DNA from: a virus
Virus record (IMG/VR): IMGVR_UViG_3300042924_006768
Coordinates: 1 to 64,000 of that record
Direction: 5' to 3' (one strand)
Length of the DNA stretch: 64,000 nt
Position 1 is the stretch's first letter. The number at the start of each line of letters is the position of its first letter. A model generated the notes under the pieces. The model was not told the origin of the DNA. It ran no database searches and was given only the letters and a program-made list of their open reading frames with translations. Below are positions 24,104 to 32,752 of the stretch, one piece after another. The position numbers and the translations under genes are program-made.

Positions 24104-24116
24104 AGATATAATTTTT

Positions 24117-25490
24117 TTACATTACATAATAGAAACCATCACCTTGGTCCATCATTTTCTCTTTCAATGTTTCAGGTATTTTAATACTTGGATTCGAACC
24201 TTTTAAGTTAACAAAAGATAAGTTTTCCAAACCTGTAATGGACTCAGGTAAAGATACTAATTGTTTGTTATCAGGTAAAGAAAGAAAACTTAATTGTTGT
24301 AAGTTTCCAATACTATCAGGTAATGATTTACATATGTTTTGTAAAACCAAAGCATCCAAACTTTTGAATCTACCCAAAGATTCAGGTACATCTAAACCTA
24401 TTGGTGTTTGAGATGTATTGTTAATCATCAAATGTTCAATATCATCTGGTAAATTGTCGAATAATTCTTCGAAACCATATAATGCAACATATTTTCCTGC
24501 TGAACTATTTGGATAAGAAATTTCAACTTTCTTCCCACCCTTTGTAGCCAAACCTTTTGCAAACTCACTTTTGAAGAAATCTTTCAACTCAGGTGCCTTC
24601 TCATTCAAAAACTTTACTAAATCAATCTGTCTATCGTGTCTGTCCATAAATTGACTTGAAGGGAAATGGAACTGATATCTTTCTTCAGGTAATCCTGTTC
24701 TTTTACCAACTTGGCCATTGTCATTCTGTGGGAATACAACATAAAGAGGACCATCCTTAATATATCTTTCAAACCAAGTCAAACCAGGTGCTGATGTACA
24801 CCAGTCAGATTCACCCTCTCTATAATCCTTATAGCCTCCATAATAAATTGCAGCGTCTTTACTAGTTGGATTGTTACCTTCAACTTTAATCAATACCCAA
24901 TCACTTCCTTCAAAAATAATATCACCACCAGCGTGTTTTAATCCTTCTCTAGTTTTCTTTGCTTGTTTTTTCTCAAGTTCTTTCTGTTTCTTTTCAGGTA
25001 ACTTGAAGTTAGCAAATATATCTTTCAATTGAGCTGGTGTCAATTTATTGATGTCCCTTTGGTTTTCAGGTAAATATTGTTTTACTTTTTCGAAAAATTG
25101 AAGCTGTTCAGTCATCTTGAATAAATCTTCCAAATACAATTCTCTATAACTTTTGATTGCATTTTTGAACTCTTTAGATTGGGGGTCTAAAGCTTTCATT
25201 TCGTCAGTCATAGTAGGTACTGCGAAGTTTTTCAACATCCATTGTGTAAACTTACCAACTTTAACTTTATCCATATCATCAATCGATGCCCCATCTATAT
25301 CAAAGTTTTCAGGTGCTTTGGTGTCAGGGTCAGCAAATATGATTCTTTTTAATATGTCAAAGGTCATCAAACCTTTAGCTTTTGGATTTTTTTCTAATGC
25401 TTTTTGTGATGGGGTAACCATCTTATCATAAAGAACTTTGAATCTTGAGTTTTCAACAATTAATTTCTTAAGTACGGAAGTAAATCTCAT
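24117..25490 (-). CDS. Probable packaged protein with targeting peptide and C-terminal leucine-rich repeats
   Basis: About 457 residues from the ATG at 25490. That start gives MRFTSVLKKLIVENSRF, an amphipathic leader with IVE as a (L/I)-x-E site; a longer frame upstream has no promoter. The middle contains SDWVLIKVEG, DWCTSAPGLTWFERYI and GPLYVVFPQND, a domain I associate with phage proteins near prohead genes. The C-terminal 110 residues are leucine-rich repeats (LPDDIEHLMINN, LPDSIGNLQQLSFLSLP, LPESITGLENLSFVNL). ATATTTAT lies 18 nt upstream. The role is unknown; LRRs suggest protein binding. Confidence 0.65.
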   Translation of the reverse strand: MRFTSVLKKLIVENSRFKVLYDKMVTPSQKALEKNPKAKGLMTFDILKRIIFADPDTKAPENFDIDGASIDDMDKVKVGKFTQWMLKNFAVPTMTDEMKALDPQSKEFKNAIKSYRELYLEDLFKMTEQLQFFEKVKQYLPENQRDINKLTPAQLKDIFANFKLPEKKQKELEKKQAKKTREGLKHAGGDIIFEGSDWVLIKVEGNNPTSKDAAIYYGGYKDYREGESDWCTSAPGLTWFERYIKDGPLYVVFPQNDNGQVGKRTGLPEERYQFHFPSSQFMDRHDRQIDLVKFLNEKAPELKDFFKSEFAKGLATKGGKKVEISYPNSSAGKYVALYGFEELFDNLPDDIEHLMINNTSQTPIGLDVPESLGRFKSLDALVLQNICKSLPDSIGNLQQLSFLSLPDNKQLVSLPESITGLENLSFVNLKGSNPSIKIPETLKEKMMDQGDGFYYVM

Positions 25491-25507
25491 TTTTTTTGTT
25501 TTTCTTA

Positions 25508-25515
25508 ATAAATAT
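25508..25515 (-). promoter_or_regulatory. Candidate late-promoter motif ATATTTAT
   Basis: Minus-strand ATATTTAT, 18 nt upstream of the 24117-25490 gene. Confidence 0.45.
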
Positions 25516-25537
25516 CTTTGATGTGATAAAAATAGTA

Positions 25538-25567
25538 GTCCCAATAACTATTATTGATTATTGGGAC
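25538..25567. repeat. Perfect 10-bp inverted repeat
   Basis: GTCCCAATAA and TTATTGGGAC separated by 10 nt. On the minus strand a T-rich stretch follows a few bases later, so it could terminate transcription after dnaJ. On the plus strand it would lie in the 5' leader of the small 25598 gene. Confidence 0.6.
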
Positions 25568-25597
25568 AAATATAATACTTTTAAATTAAAAAAGACT

Positions 25598-25747
25598 ATG
25601 GAACAAGAAAAAGGATGTACAACATGTAAAAATAAAGGTTTTCAAACAAAACACTTAAATTTAGTATTAATTTCTGTTGCAGTTGCGGCTTGTACCTTTT
25701 ATGGATTTGTAAGTTTAGTTAGAGATTTATTTAATTTTTTCTTTTAA
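25598..25747 (+). CDS. Small single-span membrane protein with CxxC
   Basis: A 49-residue protein starting [15 protein letters not shown], with a CTTC pair near the N-terminus, then one hydrophobic helix ([17 protein letters not shown]). An earlier in-frame start exists but would run through the inverted repeat, so the ATG at 25598 with its A-rich leader is preferred. The 3' end overlaps the convergent dnaJ gene by 17 nt. Function unknown. Confidence 0.6.
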   Translation: MEQEKGCTTCKNKGFQTKHLNLVLISVAVAACTFYGFVSLVRDLFNFFF

Positions 25748-26642
25748 ATCTAACATTTAAGTTAATTATAAAATCACCGATTCCCTCAACTTTGAAACCT
25801 TTGTTTTTTACTCTCAATGGTTTACTACTATCAAAAGTTTCGGGTAGTTTAACTAACATTGCACCATCTGGATGGGGAATACTGATAGACTCCTCCAATA
25901 TTTCTTTGTCGTTGAGATAACAATCGTAAATAAGATTATTCCCCTCTTTTTTGAAGTCTTGTTCTGGTTTAATCATTACCTTAATTACTAAGTTTCCATA
26001 TACACCATTGGTGAAATCACCCTTACCCTGCATTCTGAAAAATTGACCATCACCAACACCATGTGGAATTTTTATTTTTATGGTTTCAGATTTACTACTA
26101 TTTGAAGTACCATTACAAGTGTTGCATACTTTTTTAAAAAGAAACCCACTTCCCTTACAATGATTACAATTTTGATGAAAAACTTGGGTGAAGAAACCAT
26201 TACCCATTTTCATAACAATTGTTCCTGTTCCATTACAAACATTACATTTTGTTTTTTCACCACCATTACCATCACAACCTTCACACTTTTCATTCCTTAA
26301 ATATGTAAAAGTTTTTTCTGAAGACTTAAAGGAATCTAAAACACTAATTTCTAAATTAATTATTTTGTCAGGGACTGATGGGGGGCGATTTCTATTATTG
26401 AATGAATTGAAAAATTCTTCGAAGATATTGTTTCCACCGAATGGATTTTTTCTTTGGTTATCATAATTAGTTCTTTTATTTTCATCACCTAAGATATCAT
26501 ATGCTTCAGAAACTTTTTTAAATTTTTCTTCATTACCACCCTTGTCAGGATGATGTTCCATAGCTAATTTCCTATAACTTTTTTTAATTTCATCTGATGT
26601 TGCGTTCTCGTTAACTCCCAGTATCTCGTAGTAATTTTCCAT
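25731..26642 (-). CDS. dnaJ: DnaJ-type co-chaperone
   Basis: A 303-residue DnaJ. The J domain (residues 1-65) has [14 protein letters not shown] with the HPD tripeptide. A short G/F region follows ([13 protein letters not shown]). Four zinc motifs, [24 protein letters not shown] and CNTCNGTS, make the central domain, and the C-terminal substrate domain is present. It is shorter than host DnaJ (about 375). It would stimulate host DnaK during capsid assembly or replication. The last zinc motif ends in Ser rather than Gly. Confidence 0.95.
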   Translation of the reverse strand: MENYYEILGVNENATSDEIKKSYRKLAMEHHPDKGGNEEKFKKVSEAYDILGDENKRTNYDNQRKNPFGGNNIFEEFFNSFNNRNRPPSVPDKIINLEISVLDSFKSSEKTFTYLRNEKCEGCDGNGGEKTKCNVCNGTGTIVMKMGNGFFTQVFHQNCNHCKGSGFLFKKVCNTCNGTSNSSKSETIKIKIPHGVGDGQFFRMQGKGDFTNGVYGNLVIKVMIKPEQDFKKEGNNLIYDCYLNDKEILEESISIPHPDGAMLVKLPETFDSSKPLRVKNKGFKVEGIGDFIINLNVRFKRKN

Positions 26643-26678
26643 TATTTATATTTAAGTTATGTATTTTATTTTTATTAT

Positions 26679-27320
26679 ATGAACTATTTAATCATTCTCT
26701 TCAAAAATAAAGAAAAAAGGAAAATAATCAACAAATTTAAAACTAAGAAAAAGGCCTTAGATTTTTTTAATGAACAATCTAAACTGAGCGATAGTGTGGT
26801 TTTTGAAAAAAGAACTGAAAACGGTTCAAAGTGTCAGTTCGAACTGCTATTGATGGAAAACAAGGAATTTGGTTTGGAAAAAATATACATTAAGGACGAA
26901 CTAGGTCGAACAACTAAAGTTGAAACGGATTCGGAGGAGTATAATGTACTAAAGATAATTAAGTACAATCTTGAGGAGGAATTTTTGGACTATTCGACAA
27001 AGAAAAAAATAACTAGTAATATTTTTGAGAAAAAGTATTTGAGTTATAAAGGAATAAAAATGATTTCTAAATTAAACAACAAAATTATATTTCAGGGTAA
27101 CGAAGAAATTAAATTATTTACCTTTAAGGATGAGGATGATGCCGACCGATTTATTGATTCGATGGAAAATAAAATGAGGTCTGAAAAAAGGGGTGATTGT
27201 ATTTTTGTAAAAGATTTTTCTTTTCCACAAAAAAAATATCTTTATAATCTTTTAGTTGAGTATGGGTTTCCTAAATCTTATCTTCAGCGTTATTCAACAA
27301 CTCATCCCTCAAAAAAATAA
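26679..27320 (+). CDS. Conserved hypothetical protein
   Basis: A 213-residue basic protein starting MNYLIILFKNKEKRKIINKF. Residues 20-60 look like a small alpha/beta unit found in some phage proteins (FKTKKKALDFFNEQ), and the C-terminus contains SFPQKKYLYNLLVEYGFPKSYL. No function is recognised. It is divergent from dnaJ and its 3' end overlaps the minus-strand 27271-27519 gene by 50 nt. Confidence 0.65.
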   Translation: MNYLIILFKNKEKRKIINKFKTKKKALDFFNEQSKLSDSVVFEKRTENGSKCQFELLLMENKEFGLEKIYIKDELGRTTKVETDSEEYNVLKIIKYNLEEEFLDYSTKKKITSNIFEKKYLSYKGIKMISKLNNKIIFQGNEEIKLFTFKDEDDADRFIDSMENKMRSEKRGDCIFVKDFSFPQKKYLYNLLVEYGFPKSYLQRYSTTHPSKK

Positions 27321-27519
27321 ACTCTATACCTGAAATGTCAATTTTGAATTGATTTGTGTCTGAAAAGTTTTCTACTTGAGTTTTACTATAGTTAAAGTCA
27401 TTTTCATTTAGAGAAAAGACTACAACGGATCTACTATCAGGAAATACTTTACTAACTTCATCTGAAACATATGCAAGTTTCTCAATTAACCCATTAACAC
27501 CTTTTTTATCCGTTGCCAT
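27271..27519 (-). CDS. Small conserved phage protein
   Basis: An 82-residue protein starting MATDKKGVNGLIEKLAYV, with SVVVFSLNENDFNY and QFKIDISGIEFIFLRDE, an alpha/beta arrangement I associate with small T4-like phage proteins. Overlaps the next upstream gene by 34 nt and the convergent gene on the plus strand. Confidence 0.65.
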   Translation of the reverse strand: MATDKKGVNGLIEKLAYVSDEVSKVFPDSRSVVVFSLNENDFNYSKTQVENFSDTNQFKIDISGIEFIFLRDELLNNAEDKI

Positions 27520-27677
27520 AATGTAATTTTTTTTGGTTTAAGAGGTATAATCTCTTCTTTTTTCATATTTTTTATCTTGTTGATAAAGTTTTCTTTTTCT
27601 TTATCAAGTTCTAGTTGGTCTCGCTTAATCTCCTTTTCCAACCATTTCAGTTTTTGATCCGAGTTGTTCTTCATCAT
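27486..27677 (-). CDS. Small coiled-coil phage protein
   Basis: A 63-residue, strongly charged helical protein (LKWLEKEIKRDQLELDKEK) with a basic C-terminus (LWQRIKKVL). It overlaps the 27625-28071 gene by 53 nt. This short coiled-coil type recurs in related phages beside the next gene. Function unknown. Confidence 0.6.
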   Translation of the reverse strand: MMKNNSDQKLKWLEKEIKRDQLELDKEKENFINKIKNMKKEEIIPLKPKKITLWQRIKKVLMG

Positions 27678-28071
27678 CTTCTAATTCTACTTTTTTTGAT
27701 GTTGGTTCACTTATATTGAAAAATAATCCCTTTAACTTTTCCAAATTTTGTTTTTCGAATATTTTTTTCAATTCATCTACTTTAGTTTCGAACAATTTAT
27801 CCTTTTCTTCTCTTTCGATGTTGTACTTAATAATATTTCTAAGATTACTATGAGTTTTTTGAATATCACTTTCAGAGATTTCAGTGACTATTGAAAATAA
27901 TCTTTCATTCTCAATTTGGGAAGTTTGTTCGATAATCTTATCTTCTTCAACAAACTTCTTGGGTATTTTCCAAGTGTTCGGAAAACTTATGTCGAAAGAT
28001 AAATAGTTTTTTAACTTTCTTATTGATTGTAGATATGGTAATAATGATGAAAATTCTTGATATAAACTCAT
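27625..28071 (-). CDS. Conserved phage hypothetical protein
   Basis: A 148-residue protein starting MSLYQEFSSLLPYLQSIRKLKNYL, with FDISFPNTWKIPKKF and a helical C-terminal half (REEKDKLFETKVDELKKIFEK). I associate the N-terminal pattern with a conserved T4-like marine phage family lacking a known function. The start overlaps the membrane-protein gene by 4 nt. Confidence 0.7.
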   Translation of the reverse strand: MSLYQEFSSLLPYLQSIRKLKNYLSFDISFPNTWKIPKKFVEEDKIIEQTSQIENERLFSIVTEISESDIQKTHSNLRNIIKYNIEREEKDKLFETKVDELKKIFEKQNLEKLKGLFFNISEPTSKKVELEDDEEQLGSKTEMVGKGD

Positions 28072-28256
28072 AAAGTTATTAAATAAGTAATGACATATGC
28101 TAATGAAACTCCAAAAAATATAAGTTCCCTATTTCCCAAAATCAATTTACTTGGTGGATTTGATAATAGGGCACTTATAAATTTATAAGATACTCTGAGT
28201 ACGAAAAGTATTGAAAATACATTGAGGTATAAAAAAATAGTATCAATATTATACAT
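28068..28256 (-). CDS. Small membrane protein
   Basis: A 62-residue protein with two hydrophobic helices (LYLNVFSILFVLRV and LIFFGVSLAYVITYLITL) and a short basic loop. No family is recognised. It overlaps the histone H1-like gene by 8 nt. Confidence 0.65.
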   Translation of the reverse strand: MYNIDTIFLYLNVFSILFVLRVSYKFISALLSNPPSKLILGNRELIFFGVSLAYVITYLITL

Positions 28257-28431
28257 TTTCCTCTTTTTTTCTTTCTTCTAATATTTCTGTTCTCAATTTT
28301 TGTAACAAATTTTTTAAATCTTGTGCTAATTTTCTTGCTCTTGTACCAGCACTATTATTGCCTTTGAAAAATTTGTTAGTGTCAACTGATAATTCTTCAG
28401 TCAGTGTTTTGATTTTTTCTATGGTCTCCAT
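28249..28431 (-). CDS. Histone H1-like (Hc1-type) protein
   Basis: A 60-residue protein: FFKGNNSAGTRARKLAQDL is the hallmark of the short Bacteroidota histone H1-like family (NNxAGTRxRK), flanked by charged helices. Bacterial members bind DNA and compact the nucleoid. The phage copy may help organise phage or host DNA. It is less lysine-rich than host versions. The Bacteroidota link supports the host assignment. Confidence 0.85.
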   Translation of the reverse strand: METIEKIKTLTEELSVDTNKFFKGNNSAGTRARKLAQDLKNLLQKLRTEILEERKKEENV

Positions 28432-28498
28432 TTTATATAAATTTTATTACTACTAAATTAAATATTATTGGTCTGATGTAAATAAAAAACCAATTTTT

Positions 28499-28966
28499 TT
28501 ATAAATTTAAACTTTTATCAAGTATTTTATAAAGTACATTTATCATATCTAAATCAGACTTTGTAAATGGTTTTCTAACATCGAATAAAGAGTCAAAAAA
28601 ATCATTAACTGAGTTTTTAATCTTGTCCTCTTTTTGGTAATAAAAAATATCTTCGAAAAAGGTTTCAAAATAAACAAAATGTTCACCTTCAGATTTGAAG
28701 TGTAGCCCCTCTTTTTTGAAGTTTTCAATAGTTTTATTCCAACACCAAGAAAAATGTTTTTTGTTATCTTCTTTTGTTAAAATAATTTTAGTTTCGAATG
28801 AATCTGTTGTTTCACCTAAATAAGTTTCTCTAATTAAATCATATAAAGATTGACTAAAATCAGAAAACAACTCCATTTTTTCGGTTATAATGTTGTTCAT
28901 TTTCAACCATATTTCAACTTCGTCTGGTGGAACAGGCTTGGATAAGTAATTAAAAAAATTCTCCAT
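28499..28966 (-). CDS. Conserved phage hypothetical protein
   Basis: A 155-residue acidic protein: MENFFNYLSKPVPPDEVEIW at the start, KEDNKKHFSWCWNKTIENF in the middle, and FTKSDLDMINVLYKIL at the end. I recognise this as a recurring T4-like marine phage protein located near head genes; its role is unknown. The length is normal. Confidence 0.7.
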   Translation of the reverse strand: MENFFNYLSKPVPPDEVEIWLKMNNIITEKMELFSDFSQSLYDLIRETYLGETTDSFETKIILTKEDNKKHFSWCWNKTIENFKKEGLHFKSEGEHFVYFETFFEDIFYYQKEDKIKNSVNDFFDSLFDVRKPFTKSDLDMINVLYKILDKSLNL

Positions 28967-29013
28967 AAGAAATGTTTCTTACGGAGAATATAATATAGGT
29001 ATATAAAATGTAA

Positions 29014-30705
29014 TTACTGAGTTTTTTTGTTGTAACTTAATAATTGTTTCATTCTTTCGAATTCTTCATTAAGTACTTTAGTATTTTTTTCATCAATACT
29101 TTCAAGTTTTATACTGATACCTTTTCCATCTTGGTCACCTGATTTTTCATTGAAAACTGGTTGAGGTACTCTTTTGTATGATTGGTCTTTCAATTTTTTT
29201 AGTGTATTTTTCTTTCTCATTTTGTTGAACCTATCGTTAGTTTTAGATTCTAAAGCATTTCCACCTGGTGCATTACCTGTCATTGAGTCACCTTTGAACA
29301 ATTTTTCCATCCATTCTTCATTATAATCGATAGCATCAGGAACTGGAAAATTTTGTCCTGCAATTTCATAGTTAAAATCTTCCAATTCATCTGTCATTTT
29401 AAATGCTTTCTTGTCCATTTTAGCTAATTCACCATTACCCTGAGGGAACATTTTAGGATTCATATCGAATTTACCCTTGGAACCATCTTTCAAATAATCT
29501 TTCATTTTTTTAGATACTGATTTTAAATAATCATCATTTTCTTTACCTGAACCTTTGTGTGCCTTCTCATATGTTGTTAGACCCCTAGGTTTGCCTATTG
29601 TCTTTAAACCTTTCACTTTTTGTTCATTAACTAAGTTTTCGATTAAATCAATAACTTCGTTTTCTGTTAATTTTATGATGTCACCTTCACTATCTTGGAT
29701 GTGGTAAATAATTGACTCTTTAACAGGATATGTTTTACCATCAACTTCGAAAGTTTTTTTACCTTCCTCAACCGCCGCTTTACCTTTTCCCTTCCAACCT
29801 TGTTTAGCTCTTTTAGCAAAATATAATTCACTCATTTTTTCTCTATTTTTTTGAGGAACTTTTTTACCATCCACTTGGAATTTTTCGTTTTGTTTTTTTA
29901 ATTTCTTAATCGCTGAATCAATTTCTTCAATACTCATATCAGAATATTCACCACTCTTTTCAACTTCTACATCACCTTTCCACTTTTCACTCATCTCACC
30001 TTTACTTTTTCTAAGTAGTTTGAAATCTTCGGCATCGATTTTACCGTTTTTATTCTTATCCAACTTTTTTTGTTTTCCATAAAGTTTTTCATTTATTTCT
30101 TCTTCCAACATTTCCATATGTGCTTTACATCTTTCAGGATTTTTTTTACCACCTTTACAATAGTCGAAAAGTATATCTTCATCTGAAATGTTATCCTCAG
30201 TGTCTTCAAAACTATCTAAATCCATTTCTTCTTCAACATAGTCAAATTGATTATCAGGATTCAAGTCGTATGTTTTTTCATCCATTTGTTTGTAACCACA
30301 TTCCATACACTCACCTTCAGTAAGTCCACCACCACATTGTTCACATTGTTCACCTTCCGTTATTGGTTCAATGTCATCCTCAATGAATGGGTCTAAGTCA
30401 TCATCATCACCATATAATTCATCTTCCAAATCAATATCTCTTGTATCCATTTGATATTTAAATTCATCAGGTGTTAGTGAGTCCATTTCCAAATCTTTCA
30501 TAAATTCATATGGTCTTACTTTTCTACTAAATTCATACTTATCATAATCATGTCCATCTCTTTCCATTTCAATTTCAGGACTATCAAATCCTTCCTCCAT
30601 TTCCATTTCTTTAATTTTATCCATCAACTTATTAGCTTTAGTTTCCAATGTTTCGTTGATTGATTTTTTGATTAAAGATTCTAAATATTTTTGTGTATTC
30701 TTCAT
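29014..30705 (-). CDS. Probable prohead/internal protein: mosaic with zinc pairs, EF-hand loop and internal targeting motif
   Basis: A 563-residue acidic protein. The leader MKNTQKYLESLIKKSINE ends in INE, a possible prohead protease site. Residues 121-137 hold CEQC and CMEC (zinc-ribbon-like). Residues 216-227 (DKNKNGKIDAED) match a calcium-binding EF-hand loop. Residues about 243-305 form a basic helical module. At about 343-362 there is an internal copy of the targeting peptide (IIKLTENE...LVNEQ), so the protein could be cut there. The C-terminus is helical. ATATTTAT lies 16 nt upstream. I infer a structural or scaffold role. Confidence 0.65.
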   Translation of the reverse strand: MKNTQKYLESLIKKSINETLETKANKLMDKIKEMEMEEGFDSPEIEMERDGHDYDKYEFSRKVRPYEFMKDLEMDSLTPDEFKYQMDTRDIDLEDELYGDDDDLDPFIEDDIEPITEGEQCEQCGGGLTEGECMECGYKQMDEKTYDLNPDNQFDYVEEEMDLDSFEDTEDNISDEDILFDYCKGGKKNPERCKAHMEMLEEEINEKLYGKQKKLDKNKNGKIDAEDFKLLRKSKGEMSEKWKGDVEVEKSGEYSDMSIEEIDSAIKKLKKQNEKFQVDGKKVPQKNREKMSELYFAKRAKQGWKGKGKAAVEEGKKTFEVDGKTYPVKESIIYHIQDSEGDIIKLTENEVIDLIENLVNEQKVKGLKTIGKPRGLTTYEKAHKGSGKENDDYLKSVSKKMKDYLKDGSKGKFDMNPKMFPQGNGELAKMDKKAFKMTDELEDFNYEIAGQNFPVPDAIDYNEEWMEKLFKGDSMTGNAPGGNALESKTNDRFNKMRKKNTLKKLKDQSYKRVPQPVFNEKSGDQDGKGISIKLESIDEKNTKVLNEEFERMKQLLSYNKKTQ

Positions 30706-30720
30706 TTTTGGTTTTTTAAT

Positions 30721-30728
30721 ATAAATAT
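30721..30728 (-). promoter_or_regulatory. Candidate late-promoter motif ATATTTAT
   Basis: Minus-strand ATATTTAT 16 nt upstream of the 29014-30705 gene. It overlaps the last base of the preceding stop codon, so it would act inside a gene cluster. Confidence 0.45.
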
Positions 30729-31489
30729 TATATGTTAGTCTTATGATAATCTTGAATCAAAAGTTTTCTCACAAAATCACTACTTAGACTATATTTTTCA
30801 CTCAACTTATTAATAATTTTATTTATTTTGGATTCATTTGTAAGATTAAGGGCATTAATATCTCCCTGATTACAATAAGGGAATGTTTTACACTTTTTCT
30901 TTACTTGGACGAATTTTCCACCAGGAAACAATGTTTTACTTTTACCTCTCCAATCTTTTTTACTTGTTGATTTAGCCCAAGCTGCAGGTGTAACATAAGA
31001 ACCAGCAGAAGATGCCCCAGTTGCTTCTTTTGTTTCAATTTTATGTATTTCTTGTTTTTTTATTTTTTTTGGAGCTTCATCAGAAAACATACTTAACTTA
31101 GGGGCTTTGAACTCACTTTCGTTTTGTTGTTTCTTTTTTTTACCCTGACAATGAGCTTTTTGACTAAACCCTTTTGGATTCGAACAATTAATCGAGTCTT
31201 TATATTTTTGACTCCATTTTTCTTTCATTTCACCACTCATAGCTGGAACAAATACCCCAGCACCACCAGTTCCTGTAGCTTCCTTGGTTTCAGTTTTATT
31301 AGTCTTACCTACCGAAAATATTTTACCTATTGGTAACTTCATTTTTTTTGTCTCGGTTTCATCTTCTTCGGATATTGAACTCATATATTCTGAATTTGAT
31401 ATAGAACCTGTTATCCCCAAATTAGGGTTGTTTAAAATTTTACTTGAGATTTTATCTTTCAAGGACTTAGTTAGATTTTCAGCATTCAT
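30728..31489 (-). CDS. Repeat-containing probable virion protein
   Basis: A 253-residue protein, largely disordered and basic. Two related modules, ETKEATGTGGAGVFVPAMSG and ETKEATGASSAGSYVTPAAW, are visible, each followed by a Trp/Lys-rich stretch. KDSINCSNPKGFSQKAHCQG and KCKTFPYCNQGDINAL are Cys-containing motifs that I associate with head or internal proteins of marine T4-like phages. A C-terminal helix ends the protein. It lies between two genes I assign to the virion. No function is known. Confidence 0.65.
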   Translation of the reverse strand: MNAENLTKSLKDKISSKILNNPNLGITGSISNSEYMSSISEEDETETKKMKLPIGKIFSVGKTNKTETKEATGTGGAGVFVPAMSGEMKEKWSQKYKDSINCSNPKGFSQKAHCQGKKKKQQNESEFKAPKLSMFSDEAPKKIKKQEIHKIETKEATGASSAGSYVTPAAWAKSTSKKDWRGKSKTLFPGGKFVQVKKKCKTFPYCNQGDINALNLTNESKINKIINKLSEKYSLSSDFVRKLLIQDYHKTNI

Positions 31490-31491
31490 AA

Positions 31492-32163
31492 TTATAATCC
31501 GATTGGTCTTGTTGATGGTTTGAATGTTTCGTATTCTTGTTTTTCTGTTGGTCTTTCATTTGAAACTTTAGTTTTGATTCTATTACCTATAATGTCCGCC
31601 CACTTTGATTCAAATTTTGTAAAATATCTCTCCAACTTTTTTTGAGTCTCTAACAGTTCTGCATCCAATTTTATCATAGTTTCTATTTCAAAATATACAC
31701 CATCATTAAGGTTGAAAATGAATGTTAGGTTTTCTTTTCTTAACAACCCTGACCAAATAACATTTTTTTCATATATGTGTAGTGGATTGAAATCTACCAT
31801 ATTTGACACCTCTTCAACAAATTCATCCATTGTTTCTTGGAAAGCTAACTTTTCATCTTCAGTTAATACTAACTCTTTTTTGTTTTTACCATGTAAAACT
31901 ATAATACCGCCAGAAACTCTATATTCTGCAACTTCTTCGTCCCTTTTTTCTTTTTGTTCATCATCGGTTATATCCTTTTCAATAGATTTACCAACATCAA
32001 TTTTTTTTGTAACATTTGATGATGTTAAATCAGTAACGGAGTCTTCTAATATCATTCCGTATCTTTTTTTAATCTCGAATGTTTCATTAATACTATTATT
32101 TGAAGACAACAAACTTCTTGAAGCCTTTAATAATTTTTTTATTTCATCATGTGAATTATTCAT
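31492..32163 (-). CDS. Conserved phage protein, probably structural
   Basis: About 223 residues from the ATG at 32163 (MNNSHDEIKKLLKASRSLL); the longer frame would overlap the amidase gene more deeply. The central part contains YRVSGGIIVLHGKNKKELVL, then a helical domain with QETMDEFVEEVSNMVDF and WADIIGNRIKTK. The layout matches a family of unknown function in marine myoviruses. It is co-transcribed with the amidase and the flanking virion-type genes. Confidence 0.65.
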   Translation of the reverse strand: MNNSHDEIKKLLKASRSLLSSNNSINETFEIKKRYGMILEDSVTDLTSSNVTKKIDVGKSIEKDITDDEQKEKRDEEVAEYRVSGGIIVLHGKNKKELVLTEDEKLAFQETMDEFVEEVSNMVDFNPLHIYEKNVIWSGLLRKENLTFIFNLNDGVYFEIETMIKLDAELLETQKKLERYFTKFESKWADIIGNRIKTKVSNERPTEKQEYETFKPSTRPIGL

Positions 32164-32752
32164 TTTCAATTTTTTTTCTAAATTTTTCAAAATCAAAGGC
32201 CGGACTTAAATCAGTAAATGAAGAATCAAAATTACTTCTTGTTACTACCCCTTGAAATTTCTGTATACCATTTATTTTAGTGTTATGTTCTATAATTTCT
32301 TTACTCATTCTCATATCTAAGATAATTTTTTTACATAACTTGGTCAGAGAATCGAGTTGTTCATCTGAATAAGGATCCCAAAAAAAATAATCTCGCCATT
32401 TCCTCTCAAACACTTTACCTTTATAAATATCACCAATCCAGTTAACATAGTGGTTCTCTAAAGGTTGTTTTTCTAACCAACCTAAGTTTTCCAAACAAAT
32501 TATTATTGAATTTCGATTGATTTGAGTATCCGAGAAAAACTGACAATGTTCTATGTTGTCGAGTAAATTTAAAATTCTACCATCTTTTGTTACTATATAG
32601 TTTGGTATTTTTTTATATTTTCCATTATGTCTATAACGCAAAGAAGTCAAATAATTCTCGACATTTCTACTAGTATGTGTAAGAATTATTTGACTTTTTT
32701 TCTTCTGTTTACCAAGAGGTTTAAAGTCCCCATATTTGATTATATCAATCAT
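32156..32752 (-). CDS. N-acetylmuramoyl-L-alanine amidase-like protein
   Basis: A 198-residue protein of the amidase_2/PGRP fold. The pattern ILTHTSRN (zinc His), PNYIVTKDGRI, INRNSIIICLENLGWL and IEHNTKINGIQKF follows the family order. The final zinc ligand is less clear, so activity is not certain. It could cleave peptidoglycan as part of the particle or as a lysin. It is embedded among probable virion genes and 4 nt from a membrane-protein gene. Confidence 0.75.
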   Translation of the reverse strand: MIDIIKYGDFKPLGKQKKKSQIILTHTSRNVENYLTSLRYRHNGKYKKIPNYIVTKDGRILNLLDNIEHCQFFSDTQINRNSIIICLENLGWLEKQPLENHYVNWIGDIYKGKVFERKWRDYFFWDPYSDEQLDSLTKLCKKIILDMRMSKEIIEHNTKINGIQKFQGVVTRSNFDSSFTDLSPAFDFEKFRKKIENE

